From Edaphobacter lichenicola (lineage in GTDB: Bacteria; Acidobacteriota; Terriglobia; Terriglobales; Acidobacteriaceae), in NCBI RefSeq assembly GCF_014201315.1, contig NZ_JACHDY010000003.1:482672-546671 (forward strand): 64,000 nucleotides of DNA. The letters are read 5' to 3'. A program made the translations under genes and the position numbers. The notes under the pieces are model-generated. The model worked only from the letters and a program-made list of their open reading frames with translations. It was not told the DNA's origin and did not search any database. Shown here piece by piece: positions 1 to 10,991 of the stretch; the first letter of the stretch is position 1; the number at the start of each line of letters is the position of its first letter.

Positions 1-38
1 CTGCCTTTCGATTGGTAAATCTTTGGTTCGTAAATCAA

Positions 39-260
39 TGTCCTGCCGGACGGGCCTCCTGCGCTTAGTCACCCCACAAACGAAGACCTGTTTGTGGGGA
101 CCCCGATTCGGCGGGCGTTCGCACGCCTTTTTAGAGCTTCGCGTGGTCCTCCCGTTGGTCGGAATCATCTTCGTTCGCGACCAACGGGAGCGCCAAGCGA
201 AGCGGTATACAAGTCACGAAGTGACCGCCCTCCCGCGCAGGGAGCCCGTCCGGCAGGACA
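39..260. repeat. Nested inverted repeats downstream of ilvC
   Basis: Three hairpins are stacked here. The outer arms, 39-64 and 235-260, are complementary over about 24 of 26 positions. Inside lie CCCCACAAAC (72-81) with GTTTGTGGGG (90-99), and CTCCCGTTGGTCG (149-161) with its exact complement at 178-190. The outer right arm starts 20 bases past the ilvC stop codon, so the structure could end or stabilise the ilv transcript. It could equally be a dispersed palindromic element. No gene is supported in 1-279. Confidence 0.7.
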
Positions 261-279
261 GATTCTTAGACGTACGGAC

Positions 280-1305
<1,026 letters not shown>

Positions 1306-1324
1306 TGTGTCCCTTTCGAGTCTG

Positions 1325-1633
1325 TCAGTCTTCTGTTTTGTTTGGGTGGGAATGTCGGTTGTGGTGCGTGAACTTCAGCTCGCGCCGCGTGGTAATACGA
1401 CGATAGATACGGTCACCGGCGGGGAGGAGCGCAAACATCATTAGGATAATGCCGGTGCCGATTACGCCCGCTGAAAAGACCGTCTGGTGATACCGTGCGT
1501 TCGTGAAAGAAAAGACGCCGCCTCGCAGATACGCGACTCCCATTGCACTGGACAGCAAGCCAGTTGCAAAAACGGCTAGTCTCGCTTGAAAGTTAGAGAG
1601 TTTTTTTCGCTGGCTTGGCTGGCGTTTCGGCAT
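1325..1633 (-). CDS. Small two-helix membrane protein, paralogue of the upstream gene
   Basis: A 102-residue protein of unknown function. It has a basic N-terminus, two predicted membrane helices (about residues 18-38 and 50-72) and a basic, His-rich tail. The motif [18 protein letters not shown] after helix 2 is nearly the same as [18 protein letters not shown] in the 118-residue protein encoded just upstream, so the two are a tandem duplicate. Its ATG overlaps the stop codon of a nine-codon mini-ORF (TGATG), which suggests translational coupling. It lies inside the ilvN-ilvC interval and must be co-transcribed with them. I do not recognise the family. Confidence 0.75.
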   Translation of the reverse strand: MPKRQPSQRKKLSNFQARLAVFATGLLSSAMGVAYLRGGVFSFTNARYHQTVFSAGVIGTGIILMMFALLPAGDRIYRRITTRRELKFTHHNRHSHPNKTED

Positions 1634-1662
1634 CAGATCTCATCTTCCGCAAACTTAGCCAT
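1633..1662 (-). other. Nine-codon mini-ORF resembling the ilvC translation start
   Basis: Reads MAKFAEDEI then TGA. Its Shine-Dalgarno and start region (AAAGGACACAATGGCTAAG) closely matches that of ilvC (AAGGGACACAATGGCAAAG). It begins inside the last codons of the 118-residue gene, and its stop overlaps the next ATG. The simplest reading is that a tandem duplication of the membrane-protein gene carried the first bases of ilvC with it. Whether the peptide matters, or only couples translation, cannot be seen. Confidence 0.5.
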
Positions 1663-2011
1663 TGTGTCCTTTTCCCTTTTTTCTATTTTGATTATTGGTT
1701 AGGGTTTTGTGAAGTCTTGAACGTCGTGAGCTATGCTGCGGCTCGTCGAGTTGAGGTCGCGTCGTAATCCGGCGGTAGATCCAATCGCCGACCGGTAAAA
1801 ACGCAAAGAGAATAAGGAGAGCGCCAGCGCCAATCGCTCCGCCTGCATAAACGGTTTGAAGATATCCGTTTCTCCAGACGAAAATGCCTTTATGGATCTG
1901 ATTCACACCCATGAGGATGCACGCGCCGCCGCCAGCCACCAAAAACAATCTGGGTATCAGAGAGGTTTTTGCCTTGGTCTGCTTCTTCGGTTTGTTATTG
2001 AACCGGATCAC
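1655..2011 (-). CDS. Small two-helix membrane protein
   Basis: A 118-residue protein of unknown function with a Lys-rich N-terminus, two hydrophobic helices (about residues 20-40 and 55-75) and a strongly basic C-terminal tail ending NRKKGKGHNG. It is the upstream member of a tandem pair with the gene at 1325-1633. Its ATG overlaps the ilvN stop codon (ATGA), so it is almost certainly translated from the same mRNA as ilvN and ilvC. Both basic tails are probably cytoplasmic by the positive-inside rule. No catalytic motif is visible. Confidence 0.75.
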   Translation of the reverse strand: MIRFNNKPKKQTKAKTSLIPRLFLVAGGGACILMGVNQIHKGIFVWRNGYLQTVYAGGAIGAGALLILFAFLPVGDWIYRRITTRPQLDEPQHSSRRSRLHKTLTNNQNRKKGKGHNG

Positions 2012-2613
2012 CCCTCGCCCTCTGCAAACTCATTCGGCAGAATCTCGTCCGCGTGTGGCTTTTCATGGAACAACTTCTCATCGTGGTGGTCAGGATCAGG
2101 CGTGCCGAGCGCCTTCAGCACGCGGCTGGTGTGATGCCCTCGCCGCATCGCCATGCGCCCCGTGCGCGAGACCTCAAGGATCGTGTAGCCGCTCTCGGTG
2201 AGCACCTGGATCAGCCCTTCAATCTTGCTGGCCGCGCCCGTCATCTCGAGCATCACCGACTCGGGCGCAAGATCGACCACACGCGCCCGGAAGACGTTGG
2301 CAAGCTCGAAGATCTGCGAGCGAGTCTTCGGCCCGGCTGCGATCTTGACCAGGCAAAGCTCGCGGATGACGGCGTCGGCACGCCCCACCTCATCCACGTC
2401 CACCGTGATCTCAAGCTTGTAGAGCGAAGCGCGAATGCGATGCGCGGCATGGTCCGGCGCCTCGCAGACGATCGTCATACGCGAGACATCGGCCCGCTCG
2501 CTCTCCCCCACCGTCAGCGAGACGATGTTGATGTTGAGACGGCGAAACAGCGAGGCGACACGCGTCAGCACGCCGGGTTTGTCTTGGACCAGAGCTACAA
2601 AAGTGTGGAGCAT
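2008..2613 (-). CDS. ilvN: Acetolactate synthase, small regulatory subunit
   Basis: The 201-residue regulatory partner of IlvB, which stimulates the enzyme and normally carries valine feedback. The N-terminal ACT domain is clear (LHTFVALVQDKPGVLTRVASLFRRLNINI, about residues 2-30), and a second ACT-like half follows. Usual length is about 160-175 residues. This one has an acidic, His-rich C-terminal extension of roughly 35 residues after SRTGRMAMRRGHH. The start has GAAAGGCACTT upstream. It lies between a secreted-protein gene and a tandem pair of membrane-protein genes, with a 4-bp overlap to the latter. The symbol ilvH would be equally valid. Confidence 0.95.
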   Translation of the reverse strand: MLHTFVALVQDKPGVLTRVASLFRRLNINIVSLTVGESERADVSRMTIVCEAPDHAAHRIRASLYKLEITVDVDEVGRADAVIRELCLVKIAAGPKTRSQIFELANVFRARVVDLAPESVMLEMTGAASKIEGLIQVLTESGYTILEVSRTGRMAMRRGHHTSRVLKALGTPDPDHHDEKLFHEKPHADEILPNEFAEGEG

Positions 2614-2639
2614 AAGTGCCTTTCAAACGAGTACGGCGT

Positions 2640-3233
2640 TTAGTTTGGACTGTGGGGCATGGAGTCGACAGGCGGTGCAGGGTACTGCCGAAGATAGGTC
2701 TTGGGCACCTCGTAGAGGATCAGTTCGCCGGGTTTTGCCTTCGGGCTCGCGCTGCTGCAAAGATTGCCCGTTGTGACTCCAGTGCTGAGAATCGCGGCGA
2801 CGGAGTAGTTGGTGTAGAGCTCGCTCCGCGGCCTGCAGTCCGCATACATATTCGAGAGGATCCGCATAATCGTCGCCTTCTTCGGATCCACCAGGATGAT
2901 CCCGTTCTTGTCGGTCCCCATGGCAACCGACCCGATCTGATCCACGCGAAGAGCCACATTCAACCTCTCATCGTGGACAGGCTCATTGGTGAGCGCATTG
3001 ATCACCCGGATGCGAACCTGACCCGGCGGTGGCGGCGGTGTGGTCGGAGCAGCCTCAGCCGACGCACCAGCTTGAGCCGGGGCACTAGCTTGAGCCGACG
3101 GAGCAGCCTGAACTGGCACAGCAGATTGAGCCAACGCAGCAGCCGCAGACAACGCGATGCCCAGAAGCGGCCAGGCCACGCATCCGACGACTCCGAACTT
3201 TCTACTCGCTCCAGCTCCGAATCGACTTGGCAT
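2640..3233 (-). CDS. Secreted or lipid-anchored protein of unknown function
   Basis: About 197 residues from the ATG preceded by GAGAGGGA; a TTG 18 bases upstream is a weaker start. A signal peptide covers about residues 10-36 (VVGCVAWPLLGIALSAAAALAQ). An Ala/Ser/Pro/Gln-rich low-complexity linker ending TTPPPPP follows, then a compact domain from about residue 70 beginning GQVRIRVINALTNEPV, a pattern typical of carboxypeptidase-regulatory-like or Ig-like beta-sandwich modules. Two or three cysteines are present. It sits 26 bases upstream of ilvN in the same orientation. An envelope role is inferred only from the export signal. Confidence 0.75.
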   Translation of the reverse strand: MPSRFGAGASRKFGVVGCVAWPLLGIALSAAAALAQSAVPVQAAPSAQASAPAQAGASAEAAPTTPPPPPGQVRIRVINALTNEPVHDERLNVALRVDQIGSVAMGTDKNGIILVDPKKATIMRILSNMYADCRPRSELYTNYSVAAILSTGVTTGNLCSSASPKAKPGELILYEVPKTYLRQYPAPPVDSMPHSPN

Positions 3234-3330
3234 CGGCAATCCCTCTCTCAAAAGATCAAAACCGCGCTACGGACAAAAATAAACTTCAAAAACCTGGCGT
3301 ATTTTTCGACGGTCAAAAACACGCTGCTAA

Positions 3331-3382
3331 CGCACCACGTTTACCACGCATTTCACCACGTTCTCACCATCAAAAAACCACG
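3331..3382. repeat. Phased ACCACG repeats between ilvB and the next gene
   Basis: In the 254-base gap between ilvB and the secreted-protein gene, ACCACG occurs at 3334, 3343, 3355 and 3377, with a variant ACCATC near 3366. The spacings of 9-12 bases are close to one DNA turn. The gap is also rich in A and T tracts. It may be a protein-binding array, an internal promoter region, or a repeat of the genome; nothing here decides between these. Confidence 0.45.
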
Positions 3383-3487
3383 TTCAGAACACCGTTTTTT
3401 TCAAAACACCCCTCAAAAACAAGGGAAAAACGACGATCTTCGCTCCCGCACCACAGCCAGAATTTTTTCTGCGGAAAGACGAAAAAA

Positions 3488-5359
3488 TTATTCATCCTCC
3501 GCCGTTTCCAGAAGCGGATCATTCGCCGGCCGCCGCACCATCTCGTGAAGCGCCGCCCCGGGAGCGATCATCGGATAAACCCCATCCTCTTTCTCAACCT
3601 GGAAGTTGATCAGAAACGCTTTGCCGCTGGTGCGCGCTTTCGTAACGGTCGGAGTCACATGCTTTCGTTCGCTAACATGCGCCCCATCAATACCATGCGC
3701 GCCAGCCAGCTTCACAAAGTCAGGCGACAGGATCGGGGAAGCCGCATAGTTCTTCTCATAAAACGCCTCCTGCCACTGCCGAACCATGCCCAGAAACCCG
3801 TTGTTGATCACCGCAATATTGATCGCCAAACCCTCTTGAACAATGGTCGAAAGCTCAGCAGCAGTCATCTGAAAACCGCCGTCGCCCGCGATCACCCAGA
3901 CATCTTTCTCAGGACAAGCGACCTTCGCCCCAATCGCCGCCGGAAGCGCAAACCCCATGGTGCCAAGGCCTCCGCTGGTGATCAGCGAGCGAGGCGCATC
4001 GTGCTTGTAATACTGCGCCTCCCACATCTGGTGCTGCCCGACATCTGTAACGATGATGGTTCGATCGGCGCGGCCCGCGGCGTGTGCTTCACGCCAGATG
4101 TCGTTGATGACATGGGCTGCATAAAGATGGCCATTGTCGGGCAGATTGATGATGTCGCGAACGGCAGCGTCGCCCTTCATGGCGTTGATCTCGCAGAGCC
4201 AGTCGGTGGTTGCACATGGCACGTTTCCTGCCGCTCCGCCGCCTTGACGGGAGCCGCCCGGACTGCCGGACGCGGGAAGCTTGCCAGTAACTCCATCGCC
4301 GAATCGGATCGTGCCCTTGTCGCGATCGAGTGTGTAGCCAGTGGAGTCGAGAAGCGGGAGCAGGAGTTCGAGAACCTCTTTGAGATCGCCGATGAGGGCT
4401 ACGTCCGCGCGGACGTTCTTGTTGATCTCGGAGGGGTCAATCTCGATGTGAATCTTCTTCGCGTTTGGCGCGTAGTGTGCGAGGTTGCCGGTGACGCGGT
4501 CATCGAAGCGCATACCGAAGGCGAGCAACAGATCGGCTTGCTGGATCGCGTTATTGACCCACGATTCGCCGTGCATTCCCATCATCCCGAGCGAGAGCGG
4601 ATGATACGTGGGGAAGGCTCCAAGCCCAAGCAGCGTGCTGGCAACGGGGATCTGCTGGCGTTCAGCGAAGGCGAGAACCTGCGCTTCCGCGCCCGAGTGC
4701 GTGATGCCGTGGCCGGCGAGGATGACAGGCCGCTTGGCATGCTGAATCAGCTCGATCGCCTGTTGGATGGAGGAGGACTCGGCGCGCAGCATCGGGTGAG
4801 GGCGGTAGGACGCGGGTGCAGCAGACTCAAAGTTGAAGGTGGCGGTGTTCTGCTGTGCATCCTTGGTGATGTCGACGAGCACAGGACCAGGGCGGCCGCT
4901 GGTCGCAACCTGAAAGGCTTCACGCAAGGTCGGCGCGATTTCTTCAGAGCGCGTGACGAGGTAGTTGTGCTTCGTGATCGGCAGAGTGATGCCGGTGATG
5001 TCGACTTCCTGAAAGGCGTCGGAGCCAAGGACTTTGCTGCCTACCTGTCCGGTGATGCAGACGATGGGGATGGAGTCGAGCATGGCGGTTGCGATGCCGG
5101 TGACGAGATTCGTCGCGCCGGGGCCGCTGGTGGCAATACACACACCGACCTTCCCCGAAGCACGAGCGTAGCCGTCAGCCATGTGCGATGCGCCCTGCTC
5201 GTGTCGCACGAGGATGTGGTGAATCGGGAACTTGCGCAGCGCGTCATAGGCAGGGAGGATGGCTCCGCCGGGGTAGCCGAAGACCTTGTCCACGCCTTCG
5301 CCAACGAGCGTGGCCCAGATGATTTCGGCTCCGGTGAGTTGGGGGTGTTGATTTTTCAT
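3488..5359 (-). CDS. ilvB: Acetolactate synthase, large catalytic subunit
   Basis: The thiamine-diphosphate and FAD enzyme that condenses pyruvate with pyruvate or 2-oxobutyrate, the first common step of branched-chain amino acid synthesis. The N-terminal Pyr domain has GYPGGAILPAYDAL with the catalytic Glu region (VRHEQGASHMADGYARA). The central domain carries the FAD region, and the C-terminal PP domain has the ThDP/Mg motif GDGGFQMTAAELSTIVQ then NNGFLGMVRQWQ. The ATG at 5359 is chosen over the one at 5371 because GGAGG lies 5-6 bases before it. At about 623 residues it is slightly longer than usual owing to a Gly/Ser-rich insertion near residues 365-390. Encoded upstream of ilvN in the same operon. 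Confidence 0.97.
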   Translation of the reverse strand: MKNQHPQLTGAEIIWATLVGEGVDKVFGYPGGAILPAYDALRKFPIHHILVRHEQGASHMADGYARASGKVGVCIATSGPGATNLVTGIATAMLDSIPIVCITGQVGSKVLGSDAFQEVDITGITLPITKHNYLVTRSEEIAPTLREAFQVATSGRPGPVLVDITKDAQQNTATFNFESAAPASYRPHPMLRAESSSIQQAIELIQHAKRPVILAGHGITHSGAEAQVLAFAERQQIPVASTLLGLGAFPTYHPLSLGMMGMHGESWVNNAIQQADLLLAFGMRFDDRVTGNLAHYAPNAKKIHIEIDPSEINKNVRADVALIGDLKEVLELLLPLLDSTGYTLDRDKGTIRFGDGVTGKLPASGSPGGSRQGGGAAGNVPCATTDWLCEINAMKGDAAVRDIINLPDNGHLYAAHVINDIWREAHAAGRADRTIIVTDVGQHQMWEAQYYKHDAPRSLITSGGLGTMGFALPAAIGAKVACPEKDVWVIAGDGGFQMTAAELSTIVQEGLAINIAVINNGFLGMVRQWQEAFYEKNYAASPILSPDFVKLAGAHGIDGAHVSERKHVTPTVTKARTSGKAFLINFQVEKEDGVYPMIAPGAALHEMVRRPANDPLLETAEDE

Positions 5360-5385
5360 GATCGCCTCCATCGTTTCTATAACGG

Positions 5386-5853
5386 TCAGTCGTGGATTTT
5401 TGTGTACTGCAAGCCCGTGTCATCGTTCAAAACGCCGAAAGTTGTTCCGAACTTTCGTTTGTAGAAGTTCACGGTGTAGCTTTTGTATGTGTCTCTGGGT
5501 TGATCTTCTTGAACATTGATGTAAGGAGATAACGTGACAGCAATAGCGTGTCCACCATCGGCGTTTTGTTCAGACCAGCGTCCTTGCAGGGTCTTCGGAG
5601 TTGTTCCGGTCTCTGAAACGCTCTGCTCAAAACTGCCATCGCGGTTTATAACCAATGACGCGGTTCCCCAAGTTGGTTTTGCTGAATAGCTGCCATTGAG
5701 TTCACCTAGTGAGGGCAATCTAGTAAAGACGAGATAATAACCAGCAGCAACGGCGTTTGACGCCGCGAATGGCAAGATCGCGAGGAATGGCAGAACCGCC
5801 AGCAAGATTACTGCGACTGCGCCATAAAGAACGTATTTGCCCTTGCGTGTCAT
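5386..5853 (-). CDS. Membrane-anchored protein of unknown function
   Basis: 155 residues. One long hydrophobic helix near the N-terminus (about residues 7-45, YGAVAVILLAVLPFLAILPF) is followed by a polar domain rich in Ser, Thr and aromatic residues that probably folds as a beta-sheet outside the membrane. The pattern GELNGSYSAKPTWGTASLVINRDGSFEQ resembles small lipocalin-like or META-like domains that score a residue change per strand, but I cannot name the family. It lies between ilvD (7 bases away) and ilvB (26 bases away), so co-transcription is very likely. Confidence 0.75.
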   Translation of the reverse strand: MTRKGKYVLYGAVAVILLAVLPFLAILPFAASNAVAAGYYLVFTRLPSLGELNGSYSAKPTWGTASLVINRDGSFEQSVSETGTTPKTLQGRWSEQNADGGHAIAVTLSPYINVQEDQPRDTYKSYTVNFYKRKFGTTFGVLNDDTGLQYTKIHD

Positions 5854-5860
5854 GGTTTGA

Positions 5861-7567
5861 CTAAGTGGTCACTGCTCCTTCACTGGCGCTGCTTACGGTG
5901 TTGACGTACTTAGCGAAGACGCCGCGTTTGAAGCGGGGTTCGGGGGCCTTCCATGTGGTGAGGCGTTTGGCGATCTCGGCTTCAGGGACGTTGAGGGTTA
6001 GTTTGCGGTTGGGGATGTCGAAGGTGATGGTGTCGCCTTCGTGGACGGCGGCGATGGGGCCTCCAAGCTGGGCTTCGGGTGCTACGTGGCCGACCATGAG
6101 GCCGCGTGTGGCTCCGGAGAAGCGCCCGTCGGTGAGAAGAGCTACTGTTTCGCTGAGCTCCGGGATGCCCTTGATGGCGGCGGTGACGGCGAGCATCTCG
6201 CGCATGCCTGGGCCTCCGCGTGGGCCTTCGTAACGGATGACGCAGACGTCGTTGGGGTTGATCTTGCCGGCTTCAACCGCGGCGTGGCACTCGTCTTCGG
6301 ACTCAAACACGCGCGCGACGCCTTGATGAAAGAGGCGCTCGTGGCCAGCGACTTTGACGACGCAGCCCTCGGGCGCGAGGTTGCCCTTGAGGATGACGAG
6401 GCCGCCGGTGGCTTTGAGTGGGTGGTCTGTGGGATAGATGACGGCCTGGTTCGGTGTTTCGACTGCTGCTGCGGCCTCTTCGGCTAGAGTCTTGCCGGTG
6501 ACGGTGATCTGGCTGCCGTCGATGAGGCCTGCGTCGAGGAGGCGCTTGGCGAGGAGACGGCTGCCGCCTGCATTTTGATAGTCCGTGGCAGCGTACTTGC
6601 CGCCGGGGGAGAGGTCGCAGATGTGCGGTGTGCGGTCGCTGATGGCGTTGAAGTCGTCGATGGTGAAGGGGATGTTGAACTCGCGTGCGATGGCGAGCAG
6701 ATGGAGGACCGCATTCGTCGAGCCACCAGACGCGCACGCGGAGACGTAGGCGTTCTCGATGGCTTTGCGCGTGACAATCTTCGACGGGCGGAGGTCGTTC
6801 TTTGCGAGCTCCATGACGAGGCGTCCGGCTTCGCGGCTGGCTGCGGCTTTATCGGGCGACATGGCGGGGACGCCGGTGATCTGGATGGGAGAGATGCCGA
6901 GGAACTCGCCGGCCATGGCCATGGTGTTGGCGGTGAACTGTCCGCCGCAGGCTCCGGGGCCGGGACAGGCGGCGGCTTCGAGGGCTTCGAGTTCGTCGTC
7001 GGTGATCTTGCCGGCGGCGTGTGAGCCCATGCCTTCGAAGACCTGCAGGATTGTGATCTCTTTGATGGTGCCGTCGGGTTGGGGGAGCTTGCCGGGGGCG
7101 ATGGAGCCGCCGTAGAGCATGAGGCCGGGGATGTCGAGGCGGGCTAGGGCCATGATGGCGGCGGGCATGTTCTTGTCGCAGCCGGCGATGCAGACGAGGC
7201 CGTCGAAGGAGTTGGCGCGGGTGACGAGTTCGATGGAGTCGGCGATGACCTCGCGGGAGACGAGCGAGGCCTTCATGCCCTGGGTGCCCATGGTGATGCC
7301 GTCGTGGACGGTGATGGTGTTGAACTCCATGGGAGTGCCGCCGGCGTCGCGAATGCCTTGCTTGACGGCTGCGGCGACGTCGCGGAGATGGAAGTTGCAG
7401 GGGCCGACCTCCGTCCAGGTGTTGGCGATGCCGATGATGGGCTTGTGCAGATCTTCTTTGCTGAAGCCTACGCTGCGCAGGTAAGAGCGTGCGGCGGCGC
7501 GGGATGGGCCTTCTGTGAGGACTTTCGAATATCTCTTTGCCGGATTGAGTTCGTTGCTCAAAGTCAT
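5861..7567 (-). CDS. ilvD: Dihydroxy-acid dehydratase
   Basis: Dehydrates 2,3-dihydroxy-isovalerate and -methylvalerate to the 2-oxo acids, the third common step of isoleucine/valine synthesis. The 568-residue length and the cysteine motifs of the iron-sulphur cluster fit the family: CIAGCDKNMPA near residue 128 and CPGPGACGGQFTANTM near residue 205. The C-terminal ILTDGRFSG-type signature appears as LLTDGRFSGATRG. A GAAAGG site precedes the ATG. It follows leuD by about 45 bases; this gap holds a short direct repeat (GCGAGTCAGCG twice). Confidence 0.97.
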   Translation of the reverse strand: MTLSNELNPAKRYSKVLTEGPSRAAARSYLRSVGFSKEDLHKPIIGIANTWTEVGPCNFHLRDVAAAVKQGIRDAGGTPMEFNTITVHDGITMGTQGMKASLVSREVIADSIELVTRANSFDGLVCIAGCDKNMPAAIMALARLDIPGLMLYGGSIAPGKLPQPDGTIKEITILQVFEGMGSHAAGKITDDELEALEAAACPGPGACGGQFTANTMAMAGEFLGISPIQITGVPAMSPDKAAASREAGRLVMELAKNDLRPSKIVTRKAIENAYVSACASGGSTNAVLHLLAIAREFNIPFTIDDFNAISDRTPHICDLSPGGKYAATDYQNAGGSRLLAKRLLDAGLIDGSQITVTGKTLAEEAAAAVETPNQAVIYPTDHPLKATGGLVILKGNLAPEGCVVKVAGHERLFHQGVARVFESEDECHAAVEAGKINPNDVCVIRYEGPRGGPGMREMLAVTAAIKGIPELSETVALLTDGRFSGATRGLMVGHVAPEAQLGGPIAAVHEGDTITFDIPNRKLTLNVPEAEIAKRLTTWKAPEPRFKRGVFAKYVNTVSSASEGAVTT

Positions 7568-7612
7568 AGCCTTTCAGGAAAGCGAGTCAGCGGGTTAGCG
7601 AGTCAGCGCGAA

Positions 7613-8248
7613 TCAAGCAGTGGCAGGTCGGGGTTTCAGCCAGAACTCGGCATCATGTTTGTTTTCGAAGGTGTCGAGTTCAGATTCGTGGCGCAAGGTG
7701 AGGCCGATGTCGTCGAGGCCGTTCAGCAGGCAGTATTTGCGGAAGGGGTCGATATCGAAGTGTGCGCTGAAGCCTTCGTCGTCGGTAATGGTCTGGGCTT
7801 CGAGGTTGATGGTGATCTTATGCGCGGGATTTTTTTCTGAACGGTGCATCAGGGTTTCCACGTCGGACTCGGGGAGGCGGACGAGGACCATGCCGTTCTT
7901 TCCTGCGTTGGAGAAGAAGATATCGGCGAAGCTGGGAGCGATGACGGCGAGGAAGCCGAAGTCGGTGAGGGCCCAGGCGGCGTGCTCGCGGGAGCTGCCG
8001 CAGCCGAAGTTTTTCCCGGCGATGAGGATCTTCGCGCCCTTGTGATTATTTTTGTTGAGGACGAAGGTCTGGTCGGGCTGGCCAGAGTTGGGGCCGTCCT
8101 GAATGCGGCGCCAGTCGTAGAAGAGGAAGTCGCCGTAGCCGGTGCGTTCGATGCGCTTGAGGAACTGCTTGGGAATGATCTGGTCGGTGTCGACGTTGGG
8201 GCGGTCGAGAGGGACGGCGTGGCTGGTGAGAACGTTGATGGGATGCAT
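7613..8248 (-). CDS. leuD: 3-Isopropylmalate dehydratase, small subunit
   Basis: Swivel-domain subunit that pairs with LeuC to isomerise 2- to 3-isopropylmalate. The true start is the ATG giving [20 protein letters not shown], which makes 211 residues, the normal size. A longer open frame upstream is coding sequence of the neighbouring gene in another frame. The family signature GKNFGCGSSREHA is at about residues 70-82. The start codon overlaps the stop of the upstream membrane-protein gene by one base (TAATG), so the two are translationally coupled. Partner LeuC is encoded two genes upstream. Confidence 0.96.
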   Translation of the reverse strand: MHPINVLTSHAVPLDRPNVDTDQIIPKQFLKRIERTGYGDFLFYDWRRIQDGPNSGQPDQTFVLNKNNHKGAKILIAGKNFGCGSSREHAAWALTDFGFLAVIAPSFADIFFSNAGKNGMVLVRLPESDVETLMHRSEKNPAHKITINLEAQTITDDEGFSAHFDIDPFRKYCLLNGLDDIGLTLRHESELDTFENKHDAEFWLKPRPATA

Positions 8249-8615
8249 TAGTTTGGTTCTCCGGCGGCCCGTTGCGTTTTCAGCAGACGGGCGAGGGTGA
8301 TGAAGGTGAGTAAAGCGAGAACAAATGGGCCATAGGTCTTCGAGGCGTCGTGCGCATAGATACCGACGAAGCCGTCGAAGAGCTGGATGAGGCCCATAAC
8401 GAATGCGAGAGCTGCGAGAGCGGGCGTCGACCGCAGATTGATGGCAGCAAGAATGGCAAACGGCACGGCTACGCTGCGCGAGGCAGCGTAGAGTGCAGTA
8501 GTCTCCCACGGATTGTGAGCGAAGACCGCTGCCAAAGAAAAGCCAGCGCTGACAAGGGCACTAACACCGGTGATTGTGGCGCACCACCAGAATGCACGGC
8601 TTTGATTCTGGGAGA

Positions 8616-8619
<4 letters not shown>
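8248..8619 (-). CDS. Four-helix membrane protein between leuC and leuD
   Basis: A 123-residue integral membrane protein starting [12 protein letters not shown], with about four hydrophobic helices (residues near 10-30, 38-60, 65-85 and 93-112) and a short basic tail. The start overlaps the leuC stop by four bases (ATGA) and its stop overlaps the leuD start by one base, so it is tightly embedded between the two subunits of one enzyme. The family is not recognised; the helix spacing resembles small DoxX- or DUF-type membrane proteins. The longer open frame upstream of this ATG is a shadow of leuC. Confidence 0.8.
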
Positions 8620-10069
<1,450 letters not shown>

Positions 10070-10073
<4 letters not shown>

Positions 10074-10798
10074 GGTTGTGCTTTCTGGTCATCCTGGGAC
10101 TTGATGAAATCCTGGGGCTTGGTGAATGTGTTGGCTCCGATGGCTGCCGGCTGAATCTGATGAGGCGTGCCGTCGGGGTCGACGAGAATGGCGCGAGTGA
10201 TCTGTTGAATGACGGTGCTGCCGGAGGGCGGTTGGGCGGTCCAGCGCGCGACGCTGTGAGTGAGCGCCGGGGGGATGTGGTCTGGGTCGATGGGATGGTT
10301 GGCGAAGACCCAGAGAGTGTACTCGGCGCCGGGTTCGCTTGGGGTTCTGCTGTCCTTGATCCAGTCGATGGCGGCGAAGGCAATGAGAGGATGGGGGAGG
10401 CCAAGGTCGACCCAGAGGAGGCCGCGCGCCGGGTTGAAGCGGAAGACACAGCCGGTGATCGAGAGATAACGGTTGTCGTCGGCGAGAACTTTGTCGGGGA
10501 CTGATAGGAAGTCGAGTGCGGTCTCGTCGAGTGGTTTGTAGCCGGTCTTGGGACTGCCCCAGAAGGTTTGTGGAGCAGTGAGATATTGGGCCAGGAATGG
10601 CCGAAAGCGGGTATCGAGGACCAGTTGGGTCTCACGGCCGTCGGCTGGTGGGGGGCCGTATTGCCATAGCCATTCGACGTTTTCTTTTGGCTGCTTCTTG
10701 TCTCGCTTGATTTGTGGGGAAGAGATCTGCGCGTGCGCGGCCGGAGCTGCGAAGAGCAGCAGAGTGGCGGCGAGTTGGATGGCATGGCGCATCTTCAT
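10070..10798 (-). CDS. Secreted protein of unknown function between leuB and leuC
   Basis: About 242 residues from the MKMRHAIQL start; the reading frame continues upstream but that part is a shadow of leuB. A clear signal peptide (about residues 4-23, [20 protein letters not shown]) predicts export. The mature part, rich in Trp, Pro and Asp, has no motif I can name. Its pattern of alternating strands ([44 protein letters not shown]) suggests a beta-rich fold. It ends overlapping the leuC start by four bases and begins 5 bases after a 60-residue membrane protein gene, so it belongs to the operon. Confidence 0.75.
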
Positions 10799-10803
10799 TT
10801 TGC

Positions 10804-10986
10804 TTAGCGACTGCGTCTGGGTTGATTGAACTGCCTTTGACTGAGCCACAGCAGACCGTTGACCAGAGGAAACATGATGATCGCCGTGATGAGGAGCGCC
10901 ATCGGTGGTGCTCCCCGCAGCCAGCGATAGACCAACGCTACGGTGATTGCGAGGTTTGCCAGGGCCGTCTTGAATCTCAAACTCAT
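10804..10986 (-). CDS. Small membrane protein, 60 residues
   Basis: Starts MSLRFKTALANLAITVALVY and has two hydrophobic segments (about residues 8-22 and 28-48) ending in a basic tail (SQRQFNQPRRSR). It fills exactly the space between the leuB stop, 5 bases upstream, and the secreted-protein gene 5 bases downstream. That packing, and the lack of any better frame here, support it as real. Function unknown. Confidence 0.65.
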   Translation of the reverse strand: MSLRFKTALANLAITVALVYRWLRGAPPMALLITAIIMFPLVNGLLWLSQRQFNQPRRSR

Positions 10987-10991
10987 GTCCT

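Noticed and set aside
3227..5464. 745-codon frame opposite ilvB
   Set aside because: Antisense shadow of ilvB with no domain pattern.
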